A DNA stretch of 64,000 bases, taken from assembly GCA_950295325.1 (NCBI GenBank), contig OX485808.1, positions 17,320,527-17,384,526 of the forward strand, read 5' to 3'. Each line of letters opens with the position of its first letter. The stretch's first letter is position 1. This DNA is from Polytrichum commune. Lineage: Eukaryota > Streptophyta > Polytrichopsida > Polytrichales > Polytrichaceae. This document shows, one piece after another, positions 57,990 to 64,000 of the stretch. The position numbers and the translations under genes are program-made. Below the pieces are notes generated by a model. That model worked only from the letters and a program-made list of their open reading frames with translations. It did no database searches and was not told the DNA's origin.

Positions 57990-58560
57990 CGTATGGGGAA
58001 CGTGGGAACGCGGGGGCGGACGGGAGGGAACGTGGGGCGGACTGGAGGGGAACGCGGGCGGACGGGAGGGGAACGGAGCGCGGACGGGAGGGAACGGGCG
58101 GGAACATGGGGCGGACGGGAGGGAACGTGGGGCGGACGGGAGGGGAACGCGGGGCGGACGGGAGGGGAACGGGTGCGGACTGGGGGGAACGCGGTAGGGA
58201 ACGGGTGCGGACGTTAGGGAACGGGTGGGAACGTGAACGCACGGCGGGGGAACGTGGGGCGGACGGAGCCCTCCGCGTTCCCCCCGTCCGCCCCCGCGTT
58301 CCCCCGTCCGCTCCAGCGTTCTCCCCCCCGTTCCCAACCCCCTTCCGCCCCACCCCCACCCCCGTCCACTCCACCCCCTCCCCCGTCCGCTCCACCCCCC
58401 TCCGTCCGCCCCACCCCCGTCCGCTCCACCCCCCTCCCCCGTCCGCACCACCCCCCGTCCGTCCGCTCCACCCCCCTCCGCCGTCCGCACCACCCCCCTC
58501 CGCCGTCCGCACCACCCCCCTCTCCCGGCCGCCCCACCGTCCGCCCCCGGCCGCCCCACA
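57990..58560. repeat. CCGTCCGC GC array, right, with orientation switch
   Basis: 57990-58265 is G-rich on plus (GGCGGACGGGAGGGGAAC units). From about 58268 the complementary C-rich form (CGTTCCCCCCGTCCGCCC, then CCGTCCGCTCCACCCC) runs to 58560. The two halves are inverted and could fold together. The array is upstream of the kinase gene and ends about 275 bp inside the right TIR. Confidence 0.95.
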
Positions 58561-58754
58561 CCCTCCTTAGTCATATTTTTCTACTTTGATTTTAACAGAA
58601 CCCTAAACACAATGGCAAAATGGTTTACTTGGCAAGGGAAATATGCACATCCACGTCGGCGTTTTCTGCCACATAGGACGCCACCTTGGCAAGAAGGTAA
58701 GTATTTTACCCACCCTAGTCCATTCCCCCTATGTTGACCCTACGTGGACCCTAT

Positions 58755-58836
58755 TGTGTCGTGACGGAGGGGTCCATCACGACACGACCTGACATGACGG
58801 CACGACACCGTCATGACGTCGCGATAGACAACCCTG
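58755..58836. repeat. Right terminal and subterminal repeats of the hAT element
   Basis: Mirror of the left end: TGTCGTGACGGAGG, CATCACGACACGACC, GACGGCACGACACCGTCATG, then the inverted terminal repeat ending CAACCCTG. Confidence 0.75.
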
Positions 58837-58844
58837 GAATTAAC
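58837..58844. repeat. Target-site duplication, right copy
   Basis: GAATTAAC, immediately after the CAACCCTG end of the element. Confidence 0.93.
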
Positions 58845-59130
58845 CCAAAGTCAACCAAGTTTTCTTAATGCTTGAATCACCATGATACACAAAGAGTGGT
58901 GTTGGCCTATCAAAAACCAACTTTCTAGCTCGTTTTACTAGGATGGGTGGGCCAAGCTAGCTTTGCATAGGCCAATTCATAATTTAGCGTAGCAGGTCCC
59001 ATGCACACACCCTATTTTAGATCATGATATTCTCTCAAAATTTGAGAAGTGCAAAGAGGAGGTCCCAAAATTTGCACCCAACTTTCAAAATAGGTTTCCA
59101 ATACACAACGAGCTAGAGTAGAGGCACCCG
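58845..59130. repeat. Dispersed repeat, copy B, right part
   Basis: Continues the repeat whose left part ends at 43347; homologous to 25768-26250 without the MITE. It holds the empty MITE site GCCAAGCTAGCTTTGC near 58955. Confidence 0.85.
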
Positions 59131-59572
59131 TAATTAACCAATCACTTAGGAGATTCTACGCCAGGTCTGGAGAAGTATGAGGTAGTGCAAAATATTCCCA
59201 TGCAGGAAGATAGAAACCAGGAGGACCGCAAAACTTTCAATTAATTTATTCCTTAAATTCAAACTATTATGGATTTTTGAAGCCAAAAATTGATCCAAAC
59301 ATATTACCAATGTCTAGAGTCTACCGTAACCGCTCATTTAAACCACTCATTTCTCCTCACTGTAACACTCAAAACCACGACATGTGTCATGGCACTATTG
59401 CTTCCGACCTAATCAAAATTACACCCCTGCCTTATTAAAATTACGGTACGCTACAATTTACCAATGGGGTCTTCATCGGGAATGAGCACCACTACTATAA
59501 TGAACTCTTACTAGGGAGTTTTCTAAAAGAAGGATCACACCCATAGTTTCAACTTGTTGAGAGATACCACTA

Positions 59573-59851
59573 CACAAAATATTATATTTAGTGTTAGATA
59601 CACTAAATATCACTAACCCTATGAAAGTAAGTAACATTAAATGTAAACTCAAACACTAAATATCATCTATGGTAATATGTGAAAGTTACATGCACGAATT
59701 TAATGTTTAGTAGGAAAGAGGTGGCAACAAGGAAGACGGCGGCAGCGCATTTATGTCTAACACTAATTATTAAAGAATTGAAAATTAGTGTTGAACAGCG
59801 TAGGATGGTAAAACACTAAATCTAATCAAACACTAAATATCATATTTTGTG
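59573..59851. mobile_element. TA-flanked MITE, CACTAAATAT family (279 bp)
   Basis: Left end CACAAAATATTATATTTAG; right end reads inward as CACAAAATATGATATTTAG. TA on both sides. The interior matches the copy at 42759-43061 ('AACCCTATGAAAGTAAGTAAC', 'ATGGTAATATGTG'). Confidence 0.85.
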
Positions 59852-59889
59852 TACCGTTTTGCTAAGTTCTTGGCTGGCTGGCTGGCTAA

Positions 59890-60266
59890 GGGCATCGCCA
59901 GTGGATCTAGGTAAAGCTCACTGCAAACCAAAACCTATCTTTTGACTGACCTAAAATTAGAAACTGAAATTACCATCATTAGAAGCACACCTAAATAAAC
60001 GTGAGATATTTTTCAAGAAAAAAGAATTGTAAAAATTTGACGTAGGTGAAATCCCTCATTGAAAACACCACATTTCACCTACGTCAAATTTCACCTACGT
60101 CAAATTTCACCTACGTCAAATTTTTACAATTCTTTTTTCTTGAAAAATATCTCACGTTTATTTAGGTGTGCTTCTAATGATGGTAATTTCAGTTTCTAAT
60201 TTTAGGTCAGTCAAAAGATAGGTTTTGGTTTGCAGTGAGCTTTACCTAGATCCACTGGCGATGCCC
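59890..60266. mobile_element. Fold-back MITE (PIF/Harbinger-like) with 163-bp perfect arms
   Basis: 59890-60052 is, as far as I can check by eye, the exact reverse complement of 60104-60266. Ends are GGGCATCGCCAGTGG; TAA flanks both sides (59887-59889 and 60267-60269), the usual 3-bp target for PIF/Harbinger. The 51-bp loop carries two extra copies of TTTCACCTACGTCAA. No ORF. A transcript would form a long near-perfect hairpin. Confidence 0.88.
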
Positions 60267-60269
60267 TAA

Positions 60270-61255
60270 GTTCTATGTAGTGTACAGTGAGCATGCACAA
60301 GCAATGTTGACTATTGAATACAACCTTTCGCTAATTATAATGCTCGCCCAGTGACTTTGGTGACCATTGTCACAACTATTGCAGTTCATGAAAGAGTGAT
60401 TCCCTCAAATTTAAGCAGTGAGTTTCTCCCTGGGCTCACCTGCGATAATATTCTTTCTAACTTTGGTGGTGGTGCCAATCGATTTGACTGCATCTGTGCC
60501 AAATAGTTGAGCCTGTTATGTCTCCTAATTACACTTGTTCAGGTCAGTGCCCGGGGAGAATTGTGGGCATAATCAGTGGAGGTCCTAGTGCTTCGGGAAG
60601 GGGAGGGTGTCTTCACATTGAAAGACGCCTTCAAGATCTGGTGCTTCCAAGATCTACTGGTTACATGTTGACATCGTTCGGGTTTTCTGTTATTAAAATT
60701 GAGGAATATTCTGCACCATTCCTGTAAACGGATCAGTGATTTTCCTGAGGTCTTGGATTGGAACCGGTTATTTCTTGACAAAACTCAACCGGTTCATCTG
60801 TACCAGTGTACCCAGGGTTCATTGGTTCAGGTTACTTGTGAGTCTCGCCCAGTTCCAGGCCCACCCCATTCAAGCACAGTCCTTCACCTGGTTGCATTTT
60901 ATATGAATTAATACTTAGACTAATTTCCAATTTTCTGTCAAGAAAAAAAGAGCATGATACTGTAGTCATGACTGTCAATGACGAATCATTCGAACGCTCA
61001 TCCCAGAATCTGGCTGATGGCATAATTTACTATGTAAGTTATGCAATGAAGTGGTGCAAGAGTTTCTTGAAATGGGCTTCAATGGCGCTGGCTTTTTGCC
61101 TTCTGTCTCAAAAAAAAGAAAAAGAAAAAAGAAAAAAGAAATGGGCTTCAGTATGGGTCGTGCTGCATCCAGCTATTTACAACAAACAGTGAGTTACTGT
61201 ACCTCGCTACCCTTTGGGTTGCCAGTGGTGTTAAAAATGCTCAAGTTGAATAGTG
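60270..61255. other. Intergenic, no gene recognised
   Basis: Locally higher GC around 60520-60660, with short open frames but no domain. An A-rich (AAAAAAG)n tract at 61111-61140 lies between two copies of 'AAATGGGCTTCA' (61071 and 61139), a short direct duplication. Confidence 0.35.
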
Positions 61256-61472
61256 CACTAAATATAATCTTTAGGGTCACCTATTATTTGGATTTACACA
61301 GTGCCATATCTTGTTACTATTGATGGAATTTTTTATCAAGTAAAGTTTTTAATGTTCTTTAATGTCCAAACTACCAATTTCACATTTGTTGGTAAAATAT
61401 GAGAGATACAGTAAATAGATATAGCATTGCATAATTTCAAATATTAAGTGACATTAAATACCATGTTGAGTG
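61256..61472. mobile_element. MITE, CACTAAATAT family (217 bp), diverged
   Basis: Left CACTAAATATAATCTTTAGGG, then 'TCACCTATTATTTGGATTT'; right end reads inward CACTCAACATGGTATTTAATG, then 'TCACTTAATATTTG'. Size and layout match the 25881 copy. TA is kept only on the right. Confidence 0.7.
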
Positions 61473-64000
61473 TAGTATTAAGTGGACAAGTTGTAGTATA
61501 ATAAGTTGCAAAGGATAAATTGTGTGAGTTTTGTAAGTTACTCGTGCACTAGGGATGTGCATTTAAAGCTTGGCATTGAAAATGTGGATTATCACAACTT
61601 CTCATGTAGCATAACATTGTCAAATGGACCTAGTGATATAAAGATAAGTGCAAGTGTAGGGAGTGTTTGGATTCATGAAGTTTGAACAACTCAGGTAGTG
61701 CATAAACATTTGATTCTTAATATGCTTATTTCATAATCTAATAGATACCCTACACCATTTATGGTATTTAGTGTCACATACATTATTTGCAAAGGGCCTA
61801 ACTAGATGCTCAAAGGTCTCAAAGTGTCACGTTTGCTAATTGCCAACATGATACTATTCGTCAACAGAAGCAACCTCTTAAAGCGAAAATTTATCTACGT
61901 TATGACATGTAGTGTAGCATATTGGGATACTTGAGATGATGTTATTGAGCATACTAAGGACAAGTGTCATGTGTTATATTTTAGTGTGCAAGAGGAGGAT
62001 ATTCTTGAGCATTTTTGCACACTTTAGTCAACTTGTAGTCCACTGTATACCATAGGAATATACCTCTTAACACTACACCGTTTGTGGTATTTAGTTTCAT
62101 GCACTAGGTAACAACCAAAATCAAGAATGAATCAAATTCAAACCCACCTAAAGGGGAGGCGGGACTTCTCAAAGTTAAGTGTATAGTTTTGAATCACTTT
62201 CAATCAAAATGGAGTTGTGTACTTGACCATGCTTGCGCCCCTTATCAGCTGTCGCAACCCTTGCTAGCTCCCTTAACAATCTTGCCAATCTTCGTTTCTA
62301 GCAAAGGTTACGAGCGCTAACCCTTCGCATTCCGCCATGCTAATGGTTAGCTCCTCCTACCCCGGACCTTATAGTTCATAGGAGGGAACCAACCCTCCTA
62401 CTTTGCATTCGGGACTCACCCCTTAATCGGTAACCCATTTCTTCGATGTGGACTTCCACCCATGGAAGTCCAATCCAATGTTGATCATGGCATTGCCGGA
62501 GCAACACTACAACAACCCGAACCATACTAGGCAACTATGGCCTCACAATGGGCCAAAGCCCATGGAGGCCATGCCGTTCGGCCTCGGGTGGGTGAGGCCA
62601 CACCACCTCACCCATATAAGCCTCTAGCATTCTAGGCGGGGCCCCTACCCCACCGTCAAGAGACCTTTTGTCTCTCTACCAAGAGTTGGGGCCAAGTAGA
62701 CATTTTCCCTTAGATGCTGGGCCTAGAAGCCCCCAGCAGCTTCAGACCATCATAACTTCCTTGTATGATGTCCGATGCAAACAAGCAACCACTCCATCTT
62801 CATCTACGCTTCACGTAGATGCCGATGGACTCCTCACTTGCTACATTCAGGTAAGTCTTGAGGAAGTTATGCCTGTTTGAACCTTGGCAGTCCTGGGAAT
62901 CACTCCTAGGCACTGTTGTACCAGGGCGCTGTCCCGCGACAGCACCCCACTCAAATTGCCATAACTCCTAGCTCACACCTTCGATGGAGGTGCTCTTGGG
63001 CATTATGGAATCTACACGCCATAAGCTACGCATAGCTTATGGCCCTACCCTCGTGCCTCCTAGTCTCCGTGGGTGGGAGGCGTTCCCAACGCCCGGGGCC
63101 CTCCCCCACACTAGGATCACTTGGGCCCTCTCACCAACGGCGCCACAAGTCCTGGGTGTCACTCTGGGTCCCCCTTGTGCCCATGGTGTTTCGGGCACTC
63201 CTCATGGAGAGGTGCGCGACATCAGCACATGATGTACTCATCCCATGTGAAGTATATGACCTTCATGCCATGCCATTGTTCTTGATTGAATGCACTACTA
63301 TTCATCTCAATCCAAATGGTCCGAAGCGTGATACTGGATAGCAAAATGTTGGATGACTTTCCAATATTTAATTGTTTCCTTGAAGTGTGAATCCCCAAAG
63401 AGGATTTGTTTCCAAGAGAACCTCCAGTGATGTCCGAGGGCCTAGCGCCACTTAGTTTATACATTATGTGAGTGGTCCATTGCCATTTAGCCCTCTTAGC
63501 CCAAACACAATCCCCAAACTAAATATTTAAGTGACTCGCTAGTATTAGTCTAGAGGCAATGTAATGGGCATTGCTTAGAATGGCTCGGCAAGGGCTCAAT
63601 ACATGACAAGCACTACTCATTGGCCGCCTCCGCTCTATCATATACGCCATATGGACCAAATAGACGTCGCCTCCTTGTCCGAGCATTTGGGTCCCAAACT
63701 CTTACAATGGACATTTTTAGGTATATTTGGACAAATCACTTGTCCAAAAAAAAGAAGGGATGTGCACTTGTGGGGAAAAAACCATCAAACGAAAACATCA
63801 AAAGCAATTGCAACACAACAACCACAACTTTGAATGTTTGTATTTCATGTTCACCAACCATCATATTTGTGTAGTTTTACGATACAGTGTACGTCATATT
63901 AGCGTTTGATATTGTCCAAATTCATGCATAAATCCAAATATACTTAAATTCAAAATTTTCCTATTTTTACAGTTGGTTTCAAGGAGTACCCCAAAAGATC
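61473..64000. other. Unassigned repeat-rich right edge
   Basis: MITE-end fragments ('TTATGGTATTTAGTGTCAC') near 61755 and, diverged, 62078. 62240-63230 is clearly richer in GC and has a CATATAAG TATA-like motif at 62613. It could be a long terminal repeat or leader of a retroelement running off the window, but no paired LTR, primer site or protein is visible. No gene supported to 64000. Confidence 0.35.

Larger units (their letters stand above)
43348..58836. mobile_element. Giant (15.5-kb) hAT-superfamily transposon with cargo genes
   Basis: The left end starts CAGGGTTGTCTATTGTGTCG; the right end, read inward, starts CAGGGTTGTCTATCGCGACG. The first 13 bp are identical. GAATTAAC flanks both sides (43340-43347 and 58837-58844), a perfect 8-bp target duplication as expected for hAT. 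The paralogous copy A near 25747-25770 gives an uninterrupted version of the target. Contents in order: GC-rich array and TATA, hAT transposase (+), coiled-coil/RING gene (-), TATA and GC-rich array, small charged ORF (-), kinase-like gene (-), TATA and GC-rich array. A typical plant hAT is 3-5 kb with one gene, so this one is very large. The kinase frame is open and the TSD is perfect, while the other ORFs carry point stops. That suggests a fairly young insertion that has since been silenced. Confidence 0.93.

Noticed and set aside
57511-58589. Gly-, Arg- and Pro-rich frames over the right array
   Set aside because: Repeat-driven, and they partly overlap the kinase gene in the wrong frame.

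Overview
The window is nuclear DNA of a land plant. Its genes have GT-AG introns with in-phase junctions, and they encode plant proteins: a plastid solanesyl diphosphate synthase, an ASY1-type meiotic HORMA protein, a strictosidine-synthase-like protein and small plastid/DnaJ-zinc-finger proteins. The intergenic DNA is AT-rich and full of TA-flanked MITEs, fold-back elements and hAT remnants. The sequence alone does not settle the lineage; a seed-free plant is possible but that is a guess.

Layout. 1-5.4 kb: a four-exon strictosidine-synthase-like gene (+), with diverged tandem repeats upstream, in intron 3 and after the stop codon. 5.4-12.7 kb: repeat-rich intergenic DNA with hAT fragments, MITEs and a GGGTGGGCAT array. 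12.7-13.6 kb: a small conserved plastid-type protein (+). 14.7-19.5 kb: solanesyl diphosphate synthase (+), with a triplicated W-box-containing repeat upstream and another triplicated repeat in intron 1. 20.5-23.3 kb: a heavily frameshifted pseudogene (-). 25-26.3 kb: MITEs, one inserted into a dispersed repeat. 28.8-29.1 kb: a small DnaJ-type cysteine-rich protein (+). 32.0-40.6 kb: a small membrane-anchored ORF, then a 21-exon ASY1/HOP1 gene (+) that includes a 13-nt micro-exon.

43,348-58,836 is the most striking part: one 15.5-kb hAT-superfamily transposon. It has CAGGGTTGTCTAT terminal inverted repeats and a perfect 8-bp target duplication (GAATTAAC). It carries a hAT transposase (+), a coiled-coil plus RING-like gene (-), a small charged ORF (-) and a 638-residue protein-kinase-like gene (-). 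Three of these genes have a GC-rich CCGTCCGC array directly upstream of a TATA box, so the element seems to use one repeated promoter design. Six in-frame stop codons, with no frameshift, interrupt three of the genes. All six fit C-to-T changes at CG or CHG sites. The kinase frame is intact.

58.8-64 kb: the other half of the host repeat that the giant element split, more MITEs, a hairpin element with 163-bp perfect arms, and an unassigned GC-richer block near the right edge.
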